A stretch of 64,000 nucleotides of DNA, from assembly GCF_009828585.1 (NCBI RefSeq), contig NZ_WSRZ01000003.1, positions 1 to 64,000 of the forward strand. The letters run 5' to 3'. Within the stretch, counting starts at the first letter, position 1. Every line of letters begins with the position of its first letter. The stretch comes from Shewanella litoralis. GTDB taxonomy: Bacteria; Pseudomonadota; Gammaproteobacteria; Enterobacterales; Shewanellaceae. This document shows positions 35,871-46,458 of this stretch, piece after piece. Below the pieces are notes generated by a model. The model ran no database searches, was not told the origin of the DNA, and saw nothing but the letters and a program-made list of their open reading frames with translations. The position numbers and the translations under genes were made by a program.

Positions 35871-35898
35871 AATTACTTAGTTTCTTTTGGAGTTGGTC

Positions 35899-37449
35899 AT
35901 GGCGTTAAGTCAAACAGATCTCACTCGTATTGCGCTTGACATCACCGCAAATTTATCTAATCGCGATCGTTTTTCACGCTTACTGACCACTCTTAGAGAC
36001 ACTCTAGATTGCGATGCCGCGGCGCTATTGTCGTTCCAAGGTCATCAATTTACGCCACTGGCAATCGATGGTTTAAGCGCAGATGTATTGGGCAGGCGCT
36101 TTATTGTTAATGAACACCCAAGGCTTGAGGCCATTGCGCGAGCCGGTGATGTGGTGCGCTTTCCTGCCGACAGTCAATTACCCGACCCTTATGATGGCCT
36201 TATTCCTAATGTGGATGGCGATTTAAAAGTACATGCCTGTGTTGGATTACCCTTGTTTGCCAACGAGCAACTGATTGGGGCATTAACCATCGACGCTCTC
36301 GATCCCAATAAGTTTGACCAGTTTACCAATAATGAATTACGCAGCATTAGCGCCATTACTGCCGCTTCACTCAATAATGCCTTGCTGATTGATAAACTCG
36401 AAAAACAAGCGAGTAACTTTACCATTACCAGCAATAAACCTACTGGGCAGCTCGATACTGCAACAGAGATCATTGGCCAGGACGACAGCTTTATGGCCTT
36501 GCTCAATGAAGTGAATGTGGTTGCCGCGACCGAGTTAAACGTGCTGATTTTAGGCGAAACCGGAACAGGTAAAGAACTCATCGCCAAAACCGTGCATCAG
36601 CACTCTCCTCGCGCCGATAAACCGCTAGTGTATTTAAACTGCGCCGCATTAGCTGAGTCGGTTGCTGAAAGTGAACTATTTGGCCATGTAAAAGGGGCCT
36701 TTACCGGCGCCATTAGCCACCGCAGTGGCAAGTTTGAAGTGGCAGACAAAGGCACATTATTTTTAGATGAAATTGGTGAATTACCACTTAATTTGCAAGC
36801 AAAGTTACTACGGGTGCTGCAATACGGTGATTTACAAAAGGTCGGTGACGATCGCAGTTTAAAAGTGGACGTAAGAATTATTGCCGCCACCAATAAAGAT
36901 CTTAAAAGCGAAGTATTAGCAGGACGTTTTCGTGCAGATTTATACCATCGATTAAGTGTATTTCCTGTTGTTGTACCACCACTTAGGGAGCGCCCGCAGG
37001 ATATTCATTTATTGGCCGGTTTTTTCATTGAGCGTTATCGTCAACAATTGCAGCTACCCCATTTAGGATTAAGTCACGATGCCCTGGCATTACTCAACCA
37101 TTATGATTGGCCTGGTAATATTCGTGAACTTGAACATGCTATTCATCGCGCTGCAGTGTTGGCTAAATCGGCTGGGATTCTCGAGGACATGTGCACTATC
37201 ACTCCTCAACACTTTGAATTTGCACCACACACAGAAACCATAGCCTCTCAGACACGAAATGACTCAGTTAAACACTCAGTAACATCTTTACCACAAACTA
37301 CCTTACGAGATGCAACAGATCAGTTTCAAGGTCAGTTTATTCAACAGGTATTGCAGCAACACAACGGCAATTGGGCAGCAACGGCACGAAGCCTACAGCT
37401 TGACTCAGGTAACTTGCATCGTTTAGCAAAACGCTTAGGATTAAAATGA
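35899..37449 (+). CDS. norR: Nitric-oxide-responsive transcriptional activator NorR
   Basis: Sigma54-dependent activator of 516 residues. It has an N-terminal GAF domain (about 20-165) that in E. coli binds nitric oxide through a mononuclear iron, an AAA+ domain with Walker A GETGTGKE at 219-226, the GAFTGA loop at 266-271 that contacts sigma54, [10 protein letters not shown] as Walker B, and a C-terminal Fis-type helix-turn-helix ([24 protein letters not shown]). ATG 35899 has GGAG upstream. No norVW, hmp, norB or hcp lies in the window, so its target is elsewhere or is the regulatory gap itself. Confidence 0.92.
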   Translation: MALSQTDLTRIALDITANLSNRDRFSRLLTTLRDTLDCDAAALLSFQGHQFTPLAIDGLSADVLGRRFIVNEHPRLEAIARAGDVVRFPADSQLPDPYDGLIPNVDGDLKVHACVGLPLFANEQLIGALTIDALDPNKFDQFTNNELRSISAITAASLNNALLIDKLEKQASNFTITSNKPTGQLDTATEIIGQDDSFMALLNEVNVVAATELNVLILGETGTGKELIAKTVHQHSPRADKPLVYLNCAALAESVAESELFGHVKGAFTGAISHRSGKFEVADKGTLFLDEIGELPLNLQAKLLRVLQYGDLQKVGDDRSLKVDVRIIAATNKDLKSEVLAGRFRADLYHRLSVFPVVVPPLRERPQDIHLLAGFFIERYRQQLQLPHLGLSHDALALLNHYDWPGNIRELEHAIHRAAVLAKSAGILEDMCTITPQHFEFAPHTETIASQTRNDSVKHSVTSLPQTTLRDATDQFQGQFIQQVLQQHNGNWAATARSLQLDSGNLHRLAKRLGLK

Positions 37450-37580
37450 CTAAAGTGCAAAAAAATCAGTTGAATTATTAGACGTAATAAGTGAGGATGC
37501 GCGCTATTCAATAGTCAAGCTTTGAAAGATATTGTAGTCTGACTTAAATAACGTCTATTTTTAGGAATGATAACCCCCTT

Positions 37581-38501
37581 ATGATGAATTCGTTACGCAC
37601 CGCATTCGTTGCCGCGTCTGCAATAATGTTAAGTTTTTCAAGCGCTGCTGTTGAATATCGTTTACCGACTAACGGCAGTAAATTGGTCGGTGAAAACCAA
37701 TATTATGTGGTACCTGAAGAAGGTAAATTAACACTAGAGCAAATCGCCGCTGAATTTCAATTAGGCTTAACTAACCTTATCGAAGCGAACCCTGGTGTTG
37801 ATCCATTTTTACCTAAACCAGGCAGTACGTTAATCATTCCGCACCAGTTAATTCTGCCAGATACCAAGCAAGAAGGTATCGTGATTAACTCTGCTGAAAT
37901 GCGTTTATATTATTATCCTAAGGGTAAAAATATCGTTGAAGTGTTGCCTATCGGTATTGGCCAAATAGGCCGTGATACCCCTGAAAATTGGGTTACCACT
38001 GTACAACGTAAACGCGCCAATCCAACGTGGACGCCAACGGCAAATACTCGTCGCATTTATGCCTCTAATGGCATTACCTTACCCGCAGTGTGGCCAGCAG
38101 GCCCAGATAACCCAATGGGATTATATGCGCTGTATGTTGGTAACCTATTTGCGGTTCACGGCACTAACGCCACATTCGGTATTGGTTTACGAGTGAGCTC
38201 GGGTTGTATCCGTTTACGCGACGAAGACATTAAACACTTATTTGAAACTGTACCTGTGGGTACCCGTGTTGAGTTCTTAAATAAACCGATCAAGGCAACT
38301 GCAGAGCCAGATGGCAGCCGTTATCTTGAAGTGCATGAGCCACTGTCTAAAACCCAAGCTGAGTTTGATTCAAAAGAGCCTGTGTCATTAACATTAGACA
38401 AGAACATGACGCGTTTTCTGGCTCACCCAGAAACTGACTCAACAACGTTAAAACGTGTATTAGAAAAACGTACTGGCATGCCAACACGTATTAACCCTTA
38501 A
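37581..38501 (+). CDS. L,D-transpeptidase (ErfK/YbiS/YcfS/YnhG family)
   Basis: Periplasmic enzyme of 306 residues that forms or attaches meso-DAP-linked peptidoglycan crosslinks or lipoprotein. It has a signal peptide ending near [10 protein letters not shown], a LysM-like segment ([38 protein letters not shown], about 40-85), and a YkuD domain with [25 protein letters not shown] and catalytic Cys209. Transcribed alone, convergent with the bactofilin gene. The exact paralogue (lipoprotein-attaching or crosslinking) cannot be told. Confidence 0.9.
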   Translation: MMNSLRTAFVAASAIMLSFSSAAVEYRLPTNGSKLVGENQYYVVPEEGKLTLEQIAAEFQLGLTNLIEANPGVDPFLPKPGSTLIIPHQLILPDTKQEGIVINSAEMRLYYYPKGKNIVEVLPIGIGQIGRDTPENWVTTVQRKRANPTWTPTANTRRIYASNGITLPAVWPAGPDNPMGLYALYVGNLFAVHGTNATFGIGLRVSSGCIRLRDEDIKHLFETVPVGTRVEFLNKPIKATAEPDGSRYLEVHEPLSKTQAEFDSKEPVSLTLDKNMTRFLAHPETDSTTLKRVLEKRTGMPTRINP

Positions 38502-38534
38502 TCGCTCTCGGCCTTCAAAGGCCTAATGCATTAA

Positions 38535-38586
38535 CAAAAATGGTTTGATTACTCCGCTTTAGCGGATTTTAATCAAGCCATTTTTT
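38535..38586. terminator. Terminator between L,D-transpeptidase and bactofilin genes
   Basis: AAAATGGTTTGATTA pairs with TTAATCAAGCCATTTT (one bulge) around an inner CCGCT/AGCGG stem, followed by a T-run. It follows the L,D-transpeptidase stop by 33 bases and, on the other strand, the bactofilin stop. Confidence 0.88.
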
Positions 38587-38597
38587 ATTTTTGACGT

Positions 38598-39368
38598 TTA
38601 AGGTATTAGTTCAATATCTGGCTCATTGGTTCCATCAGTATTGAGCGTATCACCCAAAGCTTGATTGGTGTGCTCCAATGCATGCAAGTCTTCCATGGCG
38701 GTATTGATATCAGTTTGCCCTGCACCAATAAGCTCTTCACGCTGCTCAAGAAATGCACTTTGTTGCTCAACATCTTGCATTAATAACGCCGCATCATCTT
38801 CGGTTATATCGTTTGAGCTTTGCAGATACTGACTGGCTTGGTTTGCGACAGGATCAGGCGATATATTTGGCGACATAATGAATGAGTTTATTTGCGGTAA
38901 AAATAGAATACCCGCAACAATAACGGCGCCAGCCAAAGCAGCATAAGCCCACTTAGGCGATGACGCGGATTTATTTGAGTCGGTCATGGCAGGCATATTA
39001 ATCGCAGTAGAACCGGCTTCTGGCTCTGGCAGGATTGATGCATCCGGACCTTTGGTGCGCATACCAATAAACTGGCCGCCATCGTAAATTTCCATTTGAT
39101 GACTCGACACTTCACCGTCAACGACGCCAGAACTAACGATAACTAACTTGTTACAGTGTAATTTACCTTTAAACACACCTGAGACGCGCATTTCCTGACA
39201 AAACACTTCACCTTCAACTTCACCACCAACCGCAATCTGAATTTGATGACTAGAACTAATTTTACCTTTGGTTTTGCCTGCAATCATTGCTGGACCACGA
39301 ATACTCATGTCGCCCGCTAATGACATATCAGCACCTATGTAGGTTATCCCCTTATTCTTATTATTCAC
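38598..39368 (-). CDS. Bactofilin-type polymer-forming protein with membrane segment
   Basis: Protein of 256 residues. The bactofilin beta-helix covers about residues 8-115 (GITYIGADMSLAGDMSIRGPAMIAGKTKGKI... VDGEVSSHQMEIYDGGQF). Unlike most bactofilins it has a single membrane helix (about 144-165, WAYAALAGAVIVAGILFLP) and an acidic Gln/Glu-rich C-terminal tail of about 85 residues. Bactofilins self-assemble into cytoplasmic filaments that localise wall enzymes. The start codon is GTG with AAGGA upstream. It is convergent with an L,D-transpeptidase. Confidence 0.88.
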   Translation of the reverse strand: MNNKNKGITYIGADMSLAGDMSIRGPAMIAGKTKGKISSSHQIQIAVGGEVEGEVFCQEMRVSGVFKGKLHCNKLVIVSSGVVDGEVSSHQMEIYDGGQFIGMRTKGPDASILPEPEAGSTAINMPAMTDSNKSASSPKWAYAALAGAVIVAGILFLPQINSFIMSPNISPDPVANQASQYLQSSNDITEDDAALLMQDVEQQSAFLEQREELIGAGQTDINTAMEDLHALEHTNQALGDTLNTDGTNEPDIELIP

Positions 39369-39544
39369 TTGCTGTCCTTATTAGGGTTAAATACCTATCA
39401 CATTAATTATCTAACCTGCTCAGATAGTTAATATAATTTGTATAAATTGTTACAGGTAGTGACAAATCTTAAAGTAAATGGGCTACACAATAAAGCCTAC
39501 TATTCATGCTATAGTACCTAGATCAATAAATAGCCCGAACTGTT

Positions 39545-40903
39545 ATGCCAACGACTGATCCCAAGCATAAGCCTACATACACAGCAAAAGACACCCTTAA
39601 AAAAGTGCAAAATCATTCGCAAAAACAATCAATAAAACCATCGTTAAAACAAAGTTTAGCCATATATTCATCGGTAGATGTTCTCGCGCCATTAGCAAGC
39701 CCTAGCTCCCCTACTGTTCAGTCGATGTCGCCATTGCAAGCTTACCAACAAGCGATGGGTGCTGACTCACAACAGGCAATAACAGCAGACCCAGCACAGC
39801 AAGAGGCCTTGTTAGCATTAGAGACTCTATACCAGCAATTTATTCATTCATCCCCCATCGATGAAGGTTTATACCTGTGGGGGGATGTGGGTAGGGGTAA
39901 AACATTTTTAATGGATTTGTTTTGTCAGTGCCTGAGCCAACACCCTAAGCAGGCGCAAAACACTGTCATGCGACTGCACTTTCATCGTTTTATGGCCATG
40001 ATCCACCAGCAACTTAATCAAACATCTGGGATCCGCGATCCTCTCACCCATATTGCCAAACAGATCGCCTCGCAATATCAACTCATTTGTTTTGATGAGT
40101 TTTTTGTGTCAGACATTGGTGATGCGATTTTACTGGCGCGGCTGTTTGATACTCTATTCCACTCAGGGGTAACCTTAGTGGCTACGTCCAATATTCCAAT
40201 TGTCGACTTATACAAAAACGGTTTACAGCGCGATCGTTTTTTACCGACAATCGATTTACTGCAGCGTTTTACCCAAGAGATCCACCTTGATGGTGATAAA
40301 GATCATCGCATGTCTCTGGCAGCTTCGCGGCAGCACCCTCAAACATCATTAGCCTGGATTTCGCTGCCATCAATTGAAGATGCTGATGATATCTTTACTC
40401 AAATGAGCCAATTATGTAGCCATACCAGTGTGCCAAAAATCTCTCCACAGACTTTACGGATCTGCCAGCGCGACATTGCTATCGAAGCACGGCATGACCG
40501 ACTTGGCTGGTTTGAATTTTCTGCATTATGTGAAGGCCCAAGATCGGCATTAGATTATATAGAAATTGCCAGTCAATTTAGCTATGTACTGTTAAGCAAC
40601 GTGCCACAGTTAGGTGGTCAAGTACGCAGTTGGATTAGAGCAAGAGGTACTGAAGATGGTTCGCAAGCCACGACAACCGGCGAGCGCCAATTAGCGTATG
40701 CGAGCGAGGACGATCCCGCGCGGCGCTTTATTAGCTTGGTTGACGAATTGTATGATCAAAAAGTCATTTTGATCATACACAGCCACTGGACGTTAGATGA
40801 GTTGTACCTTGATGGAGCACTCTCATTTGAATTTAGGCGCACTTATAGCCGCTTAACTGAAATGAAACAGTGGGCGATATCTGCCGCAAACGAGCACGCA
40901 TAA
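39545..40903 (+). CDS. zapE: Cell division ATPase ZapE (AFG1-like)
   Basis: AAA+ ATPase of the AFG1/ZapE family that acts on FtsZ during late division or stress. The 452-residue frame has Walker A LYLWGDVGRGKTFLMDLF (residues about 113-130), LICFDEFFVSDIGDA (Walker B with ZapE-type signature), VATSNIPIVDLYKNGLQRDRFLP and C-terminal RRTYSRLTEMK. The first 60 residues are Lys/Ser/Gln-rich and not part of the family; a start at Met61 (39725) would give a standard length, but neither start has a clear ribosome site. Confidence 0.9.
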   Translation: MPTTDPKHKPTYTAKDTLKKVQNHSQKQSIKPSLKQSLAIYSSVDVLAPLASPSSPTVQSMSPLQAYQQAMGADSQQAITADPAQQEALLALETLYQQFIHSSPIDEGLYLWGDVGRGKTFLMDLFCQCLSQHPKQAQNTVMRLHFHRFMAMIHQQLNQTSGIRDPLTHIAKQIASQYQLICFDEFFVSDIGDAILLARLFDTLFHSGVTLVATSNIPIVDLYKNGLQRDRFLPTIDLLQRFTQEIHLDGDKDHRMSLAASRQHPQTSLAWISLPSIEDADDIFTQMSQLCSHTSVPKISPQTLRICQRDIAIEARHDRLGWFEFSALCEGPRSALDYIEIASQFSYVLLSNVPQLGGQVRSWIRARGTEDGSQATTTGERQLAYASEDDPARRFISLVDELYDQKVILIIHSHWTLDELYLDGALSFEFRRTYSRLTEMKQWAISAANEHA

Positions 40904-40938
40904 CGGCTCAATTACCCCGTTAGACCTATCACATCAAT

Positions 40939-41241
40939 TTATGCCGCTTGATAGTTTTCGACATCATTAAAGCGGCGTAAAAAATTGTCTAGCGCATCAT
41001 TAGACGGGTACTCAAACTGGTATTTATTATGAAAAAACACCGTTAAGCTTACCTGTGCATCCGACAATACAATGGTGTATCCGTCATGGTCAGTTTGCGC
41101 GCTAATGCCGCAAAGATAATAGTCATTACCAAAGACACTTTTTTGAGCCTCATCGCTGTCGGCTATGCGTTTTTCACCGAATTGCGTGACTTTGTTAAAC
41201 ACTTTTAACGCGCGGTGAATATCAATTTCATTTTTCATCAT
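40939..41241 (-). CDS. DUF3081-like small protein
   Basis: Acidic protein of about 100 residues beginning MMKNEIDIHRALKVFNKV, with SDAQVSLTVFFHNKYQFEYPSNDALDNFLRRF near the end. It resembles DUF3081 proteins of Vibrio and Shewanella, though this is from memory. ATG 41241 is six bases after AAAGG; the frame is open 16 codons further upstream. Function unknown. It is convergent with zapE. Confidence 0.72.
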   Translation of the reverse strand: MMKNEIDIHRALKVFNKVTQFGEKRIADSDEAQKSVFGNDYYLCGISAQTDHDGYTIVLSDAQVSLTVFFHNKYQFEYPSNDALDNFLRRFNDVENYQAA

Positions 41242-41387
41242 ATACATCCTTTGAACTACACACATACTACAATACGCCCACAACGACAATGCTGTCCAAT
41301 AGTCATAAAATAAATCCTAAAACAGTTCCCTTTCACCCTGCAACAAGGCAGAATCGCCGTACTTCATAACAGACAGAACCCAATACT

Positions 41388-42341
41388 ATGCCTGATATTG
41401 TGATAGCTTTTTTTGCCCTCGGTTTAATTGCGGGGTTAATAAAATCAGATTTAAAAGTCCCCAAAGCCACCTACGAAACCTTGTCAATTTTACTGATGCT
41501 AACCCTCGGTCTTAAAGGCGGCATGGCACTACACGGCGAAACCGCCAATCTAGCAATATCTGAATTACTGGCAGTGATTGCATTAGGGTTTATTATCCCA
41601 CTGAGCTTGTACCCCCTTTTACGCAAACTCATTAAATTACCGCAAAAAGAAGCCATTAGTATTGCTGCCCATTATGGCTCGGTGAGTGCAGGTACCTTTG
41701 CGGTGGTCATGGCGATGGTCGATAAATCGCAATGGCCTTTACGCCCTGAAACGACCTTGTATTTAGTGCTGCTTGAGCTGCCCGCCATTATTATCATGTT
41801 GTGGCTACATCGTTACTTACAGGCTAAAACCGCTGGCAATGAAGTACACTCGTCTGCCGGCAGTATTTTGCATGAGGCTCTCACCAGTCGTGGTGTGGTA
41901 TTACTGTGTGGCGGTGTAGTTATCGGTTGGATTTACGGCACCACAGGCATGGCACCATTAACCCCCATGTTGCTTGCCGGATTTAAAACCTTGTTAGCAC
42001 TGTTTTTATTAGAAATGGGGATCAGCACGGCTAAAGTGTGTTTTCCTATTCCTTATAAACAATGGCGTTTATTGGCTTTTGCAGCTCTGGCACCGTTTGT
42101 GTTGGCATGGGTCGGTATTGGCTTAGGCTTTGCGCTAGAGTTGCCCTCTGGCAGTATTTTAGTGTTGGCAGGACTCAGTGCCAGTGCCTCATATATTGCA
42201 GCTCCTGCAGCAATTAAAGCCGCTATCCCAGATGCGAATATTGGGCTGGCCATGTTGGCATCACTAGGAATTACGTTCCCTGTAAATGTGCTTATTGGCT
42301 TGCCACTTTATCAAATGTGGATTGAACAACTCTTGATGTAA
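41388..42341 (+). CDS. SbtA-like sodium-dependent bicarbonate transporter family permease
   Basis: Membrane protein of 317 residues with about 10 helices, in two inverted five-helix halves. The N-terminus MPDIVIAFFALGLIAGLIKSDLKVPKATYETLSILLMLTLGLKGG and the second-half segment GLSASASYIAAPAAIKAAIPDANIGL are characteristic of the SbtA/DUF897 family. Cyanobacterial SbtA imports bicarbonate with sodium; members in heterotrophs have not been assigned a substrate. No PII-like SbtB gene is adjacent. It is monocistronic with a strong terminator. Confidence 0.9.
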   Translation: MPDIVIAFFALGLIAGLIKSDLKVPKATYETLSILLMLTLGLKGGMALHGETANLAISELLAVIALGFIIPLSLYPLLRKLIKLPQKEAISIAAHYGSVSAGTFAVVMAMVDKSQWPLRPETTLYLVLLELPAIIIMLWLHRYLQAKTAGNEVHSSAGSILHEALTSRGVVLLCGGVVIGWIYGTTGMAPLTPMLLAGFKTLLALFLLEMGISTAKVCFPIPYKQWRLLAFAALAPFVLAWVGIGLGFALELPSGSILVLAGLSASASYIAAPAAIKAAIPDANIGLAMLASLGITFPVNVLIGLPLYQMWIEQLLM

Positions 42342-42358
42342 TGGCTTATCAAAATAAA

Positions 42359-42389
42359 AGGCCCACTAACAAATATTGTCAGTGGGCCT
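42359..42389. terminator. Terminator after the SbtA-like gene
   Basis: AGGCCCACT pairs with AGTGGGCCT, with ACAA/TTGT continuing the stem inside. It lies 17 bases after the permease stop, and the region also ends the convergent cyclase gene at 42405. Confidence 0.85.
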
Positions 42390-42404
42390 GTTTATTTTAT
42401 CCAC

Positions 42405-43373
42405 TTAATCACTTTTATGATGTTTTGCTTTTTCGATAAACATGGCTTGATCGGCAAGTGCGAGGTATTCACATAAATCCATTTTTTGTTTTGCTTGTCG
42501 GCTCACCACACCCTGGCTGTAAGCTAATGCATAAGATTTACCATTTTGTTGATTGTGCTGCTTCACTAAATCGGCAAAACGCTGCAATACCGAGTCGACA
42601 GAAACCTGCTCTCTCTGGCTAAGTAAGACCACAAACTCATCGCCGGCAAAACGTGCTATAACATCCGACTCTCTAAAACAGTCAATCAACAATTTAGCAA
42701 AACTTTTTAGTGCGATATCGCCTTCTTCATGGCCAAACTCATCGTTAATCTCTTTGAAATAATCCAGATCAAAAAAGATCAGGCTCGTACTTAAACCAAG
42801 TCGGTCAGTATTGGCAAGGGTTTTCTCTGCTAGTAATTCAAATCCACGTCGATTAGAAATCGCGGTTAATGCATCTAATGTATTTTGCTGAATCGATAGC
42901 AATTCATCTTCCACTAATCGGCCTAAATCTTCTAAAGCTTGCTCATCTTGAAGGCTAAACTCCTTGGGTTTATCGTCAATAATACACAATGTTCCCACCC
43001 GCATACCATTTGGCATGGTTAACGGAAAGCCGGCATAAAAACGAATATTAGGCGCGGCAAGCACCAGCGGGTTGTCGGCAAAACGGGGATCATTTAAGGC
43101 GTCGGGCACAACCATCACTGTAGGTTGATTAATGGCATGACCACAAAATGAAATATTTCGACTCGTTTCGCAAACGTCTAAACCTTGCACCGACTTAAAC
43201 CATTGTCGATCGCTGTCGATCAAACTCACCACGCTAATCGATACCGAAAATAGGCGCCTTGCGAGGCGAGTAATACGATCGAAACGTTCCTCGGCCATGG
43301 TATCGAGTATGTGCAACCCTCTGAGGGTTTCGAGCCGAGTGTGTTCATTTTCAGGTATCGGAGCTACCAGCAT
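42405..43373 (-). CDS. GAF-GGDEF diguanylate cyclase
   Basis: Cytoplasmic enzyme of 322 residues that makes cyclic di-GMP. An N-terminal GAF domain (about 20-165) carries CETSRNISFCGHAI, a motif common to GAF-GGDEF proteins of marine bacteria. The GGDEF domain (about 170-318) has the active-site variant AGDEF at 243-247 (family GG[D/E]EF; A/SGDEF enzymes can be active). No membrane segment is present. No I-site RxxD is clear before the motif (ESDVIARF), so product inhibition may be weak. Confidence 0.9.
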   Translation of the reverse strand: MLVAPIPENEHTRLETLRGLHILDTMAEERFDRITRLARRLFSVSISVVSLIDSDRQWFKSVQGLDVCETSRNISFCGHAINQPTVMVVPDALNDPRFADNPLVLAAPNIRFYAGFPLTMPNGMRVGTLCIIDDKPKEFSLQDEQALEDLGRLVEDELLSIQQNTLDALTAISNRRGFELLAEKTLANTDRLGLSTSLIFFDLDYFKEINDEFGHEEGDIALKSFAKLLIDCFRESDVIARFAGDEFVVLLSQREQVSVDSVLQRFADLVKQHNQQNGKSYALAYSQGVVSRQAKQKMDLCEYLALADQAMFIEKAKHHKSD

Positions 43374-43444
43374 TAATACCGCCTTTTACTAAAAGATGCC
43401 CTAATCAAAGCAGTAAAATGCTGCTATTTCAAGCTAAAGCCTGT

Positions 43445-46294
43445 TTAGACTGATAATATTTCATTATAAATTTCAATGACGGCGTCTGTTTTTTGTTCCA
43501 CTACATGATGAGGTAACTTACCGGGCAATTGCTGTAATGTCAGTTCATGGTTTTCATCACGTAGCCAACAGTAGGTTTGCGTTAGGTGCTGCGCATGCAT
43601 GACAGGGATGAGCTCTAAATCCGCTAATACTTCAAAAATCCGCACATTGTCAGACCAAATGGTCAACTCTTGGTGTTGATGCGCATAAGCGAGCACTAAG
43701 TATTGGGCAATAAACTCGATGTCAGCAATGCCACCAGCACTTTGTTTAAGATCGAACTGTCCGGGTTCAGCGTGCAGTAAATGATTACGCATTTTAGTAC
43801 GCATATCACGTACCGCCTTTGCCAGCTCAGTTTGATCTCGTTCAAGTTGTAATATTTGCCCGCGGACTTCACTAAAACGCGCAGCTAATGCATTGTCACC
43901 AAATACAAATCGTGCCCTTACCAATGCTTGATGCTCCCATGTCCAGGCTTCGGTTAATTGGTATTGGCCAAACTGTTCTATTTCACTCACTAACAACCCC
44001 GATGCGCCCGATGGACGCAAACGCATGTCGACCTCGTATAACTCACCCGATGTGGTACGGGTGGCAAATAAATGCACGATACGCTGAGCCAGTTTTAAAT
44101 AAAAATGGCTGTTGTCGATTGGTCGTTCACCATTGGTACTACCCGCACCACTATGGCCATGCAAAAACACCAAATCTAAGTCTGAGCCATACCCCAGCTC
44201 AATACCACCTAACTTGCCGTAACCTATTACCGCAAAGCCCATGTTACTGGGGCTTGTGCCTTCTGGCACACCATGTCTAGCCGCAACCTGATGCCAGGCA
44301 TGTAGCACCACTTGTTCAATAATCGCTTCTGCTAAAAAGGTTAAATGATCGCTCACTTGCATAACCGGTAATACACCTGTGACATCGGCTGCGGCAATTT
44401 TTAACTGCTGCGACAACTTAAACTGTCGCAAAGCTTCCATTTGTTGCTCCATGTCATCTTCTGGTACACGCAGTAAATATTGGCGTAATTCACTTGGATA
44501 ATCATCAATGGAGGTAATATCGTATAGCTGCGAAGGGTCAATGAGCTCATCAAGCAGCATGGGGAAATTAGCAAGTTCTCGTGCAATCCACGGACTAGCA
44601 CAACATAAGCTCACTAATTGCTGCCTTGCTCCTGGGTTTTCACACAACAATTCAAGGTAGGTAGTGCGAGTTAAAATTTTATCCAGTACGTTGGATACCG
44701 GTTTAAATGCCAAGCTGGGAGTCGATTGATTAAATAACTCTTCAAGCAGTTTTGGCATGAGTTTGTCTAACGTTTCACGGCCACGAGGGCCAATAGAGCG
44801 TTTAGACACGGTTTGACGCCAGTCACTTAACATGGGCCACAGCGCCTCGTCTTCGATTTGCTGCTCTTGCAGTAACGTTGCCGCATCATCGTCTTGTTGA
44901 ATATTCCAAAACAAAGATGACCAATGATCGTTGTAATCTTGATTATCACTGCCGCCAACAGTGGCATTAAAATGGCCATGAATAATAGACATTGCCGCTT
45001 CAATTTGTTGTCGTAATTGCGCTTCATCTGCTAATTCGAGCGGCACACACAATCGTTGCCAATCAAGATCGTTATTGGGCAAGGTTTGCGTTTGTTTGTC
45101 GCCAATGGCTTGAAGTAAGTTTTCCACGCGGCGCAGCAAAATGTAACTGTGCTTAAGTTCATCAACGGCTAAATATTCTAACTGCCCCAAACTGTATAAC
45201 GTATCTATGGCGCCGAATAAGCTTTGCTGACGCAACGCAGGTTCTCGCCCACCACGGATTAACTGAAAGCTTTGCACCACGAACTCAACTTCACGGATCC
45301 CACCAGCGCCGAGCTTAATGTTGTCTGTTAATTGTCTGCGTCTGACTTCTTGTGCAATCAATTGCTTCATTTTACGTAATGATTCAATTGCCGAGAAGTC
45401 GATATAACGTCGATATACAAACGGACGTAATAAGTCATGCAGTTCGTCGCAATAACCACTCCACGGACCAAGTACGCGAGCCTTGACCATGGCGTAGCGT
45501 TCCCAGTCGCGCCCTTGCTCCTGGTAATAATCTTCTAAACCACTAAAACTGACCACTAACGGCCCGCTTTCACCATAAGGACGCAGGCGCATATCGACAC
45601 GAAATACAAAACCGTCAACGGTGACTTGGTCAAGAATATTCACCAAGCGTTGGCCCATTTTGATAAAAAACTGTTGGTTGTCTTGAGTACGACGCCCGCC
45701 AACGGTTTCGCCATGCTCAGGAAAGGTAAAGATTAAATCGATGTCAGATGAAAAATTGAGCTCACGCCCGCCCAGCTTGCCCATACCCAATATCAGTAAC
45801 GGCTGCGGCTTACCATCAGCACTTGTTGGGGTACCAAACTGTTTGCACATGTCTTGATAAACCCAATCGCGGCCAGCTATAACCAGGGCTTCAGCGAGAG
45901 CAGACAAGTCAAGTAACGATGATTCAACCTCGGCGTAATTTAAAAAGTCGCGCCACGCTAAGCGCACCATTTGCAGATTTCGATAACGTCGTAAAACGGA
46001 TTTAGCTTGTTCTTCCTGGGGAATCTCTTCTAAAAGTGACTGCAATTGAACATAAAACTGACTGCGCACGACTTCATTTAATAGGCCATCAAATAACTGC
46101 GGGATCCATTCAGGGTGACGACATAATTGCTCGCCAATAAAATCACTTAAACCAAACACTAACTTTAATTCTTGTTGTTGCTCGGCAGTCAATGCAGTTT
46201 TAGCGTCAGGCCAAACTTCGCAGAGTCTTAACCAGTAACGATCTGCTGTTTCAACTAGCGCGGCAGATAACACCTTGTTACTTTGGTTTTGCAT
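43445..46294 (-). CDS. glnE: Glutamine synthetase adenylyltransferase/deadenylyltransferase
   Basis: Bifunctional 949-residue enzyme that adenylylates and deadenylylates glutamine synthetase under control of PII. It has two nucleotidyltransferase halves: the deadenylylating half with [18 protein letters not shown] and the adenylylating half with [18 protein letters not shown], each followed by a helical domain ([20 protein letters not shown]). Length matches the family. It is divergent from the lipoprotein gene at 46459. A GACATATTATGTC palindrome lies in the shared upstream region. Confidence 0.97.
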   Translation of the reverse strand: MQNQSNKVLSAALVETADRYWLRLCEVWPDAKTALTAEQQQELKLVFGLSDFIGEQLCRHPEWIPQLFDGLLNEVVRSQFYVQLQSLLEEIPQEEQAKSVLRRYRNLQMVRLAWRDFLNYAEVESSLLDLSALAEALVIAGRDWVYQDMCKQFGTPTSADGKPQPLLILGMGKLGGRELNFSSDIDLIFTFPEHGETVGGRRTQDNQQFFIKMGQRLVNILDQVTVDGFVFRVDMRLRPYGESGPLVVSFSGLEDYYQEQGRDWERYAMVKARVLGPWSGYCDELHDLLRPFVYRRYIDFSAIESLRKMKQLIAQEVRRRQLTDNIKLGAGGIREVEFVVQSFQLIRGGREPALRQQSLFGAIDTLYSLGQLEYLAVDELKHSYILLRRVENLLQAIGDKQTQTLPNNDLDWQRLCVPLELADEAQLRQQIEAAMSIIHGHFNATVGGSDNQDYNDHWSSLFWNIQQDDDAATLLQEQQIEDEALWPMLSDWRQTVSKRSIGPRGRETLDKLMPKLLEELFNQSTPSLAFKPVSNVLDKILTRTTYLELLCENPGARQQLVSLCCASPWIARELANFPMLLDELIDPSQLYDITSIDDYPSELRQYLLRVPEDDMEQQMEALRQFKLSQQLKIAAADVTGVLPVMQVSDHLTFLAEAIIEQVVLHAWHQVAARHGVPEGTSPSNMGFAVIGYGKLGGIELGYGSDLDLVFLHGHSGAGSTNGERPIDNSHFYLKLAQRIVHLFATRTTSGELYEVDMRLRPSGASGLLVSEIEQFGQYQLTEAWTWEHQALVRARFVFGDNALAARFSEVRGQILQLERDQTELAKAVRDMRTKMRNHLLHAEPGQFDLKQSAGGIADIEFIAQYLVLAYAHQHQELTIWSDNVRIFEVLADLELIPVMHAQHLTQTYCWLRDENHELTLQQLPGKLPHHVVEQKTDAVIEIYNEILSV

Positions 46295-46327
46295 GGCAAT
46301 AAATATCCCTAAAGAAAATGAATGTTG

Positions 46328-46340
46328 GACATATTATGTC
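46328..46340. promoter_or_regulatory. GACATATTATGTC palindrome, copy 1
   Basis: Perfect 13-base palindrome (GACATA-T-TATGTC) in the divergent glnE/lipoprotein region, 34 bases from the glnE start and about 120 bases before the lipoprotein gene. The same word recurs twice at 50123-50169 in front of the DUF2170-pspA genes. Confidence 0.65.
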
Positions 46341-46458
46341 GTGAATGCTATATCTAATGATCAGTCTATTGATGCAGATTAATATCATTGACATCAAGAT
46401 TACTATAACCTGTGTCATATTGAATTAGCACATGAAAAATCTACATTTTGGAGAAAAC

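Larger units (their letters stand above)
35620..35898. other. Regulatory region between marR and norR
   Basis: Gap with no gene. It contains a 30-base perfect palindrome (35681-35710), a hairpin with A/T tails (35792-35815) resembling a terminator, and a further palindrome at 35860-35870 just before norR. The hairpin suggests that a short transcript could end within the gap. Confidence 0.55.

Noticed and set aside
35711-35898. Sigma54 promoter next to the NorR boxes
   Set aside because: No GG-N10-GC with a proper -24/-12 context was found on either strand.
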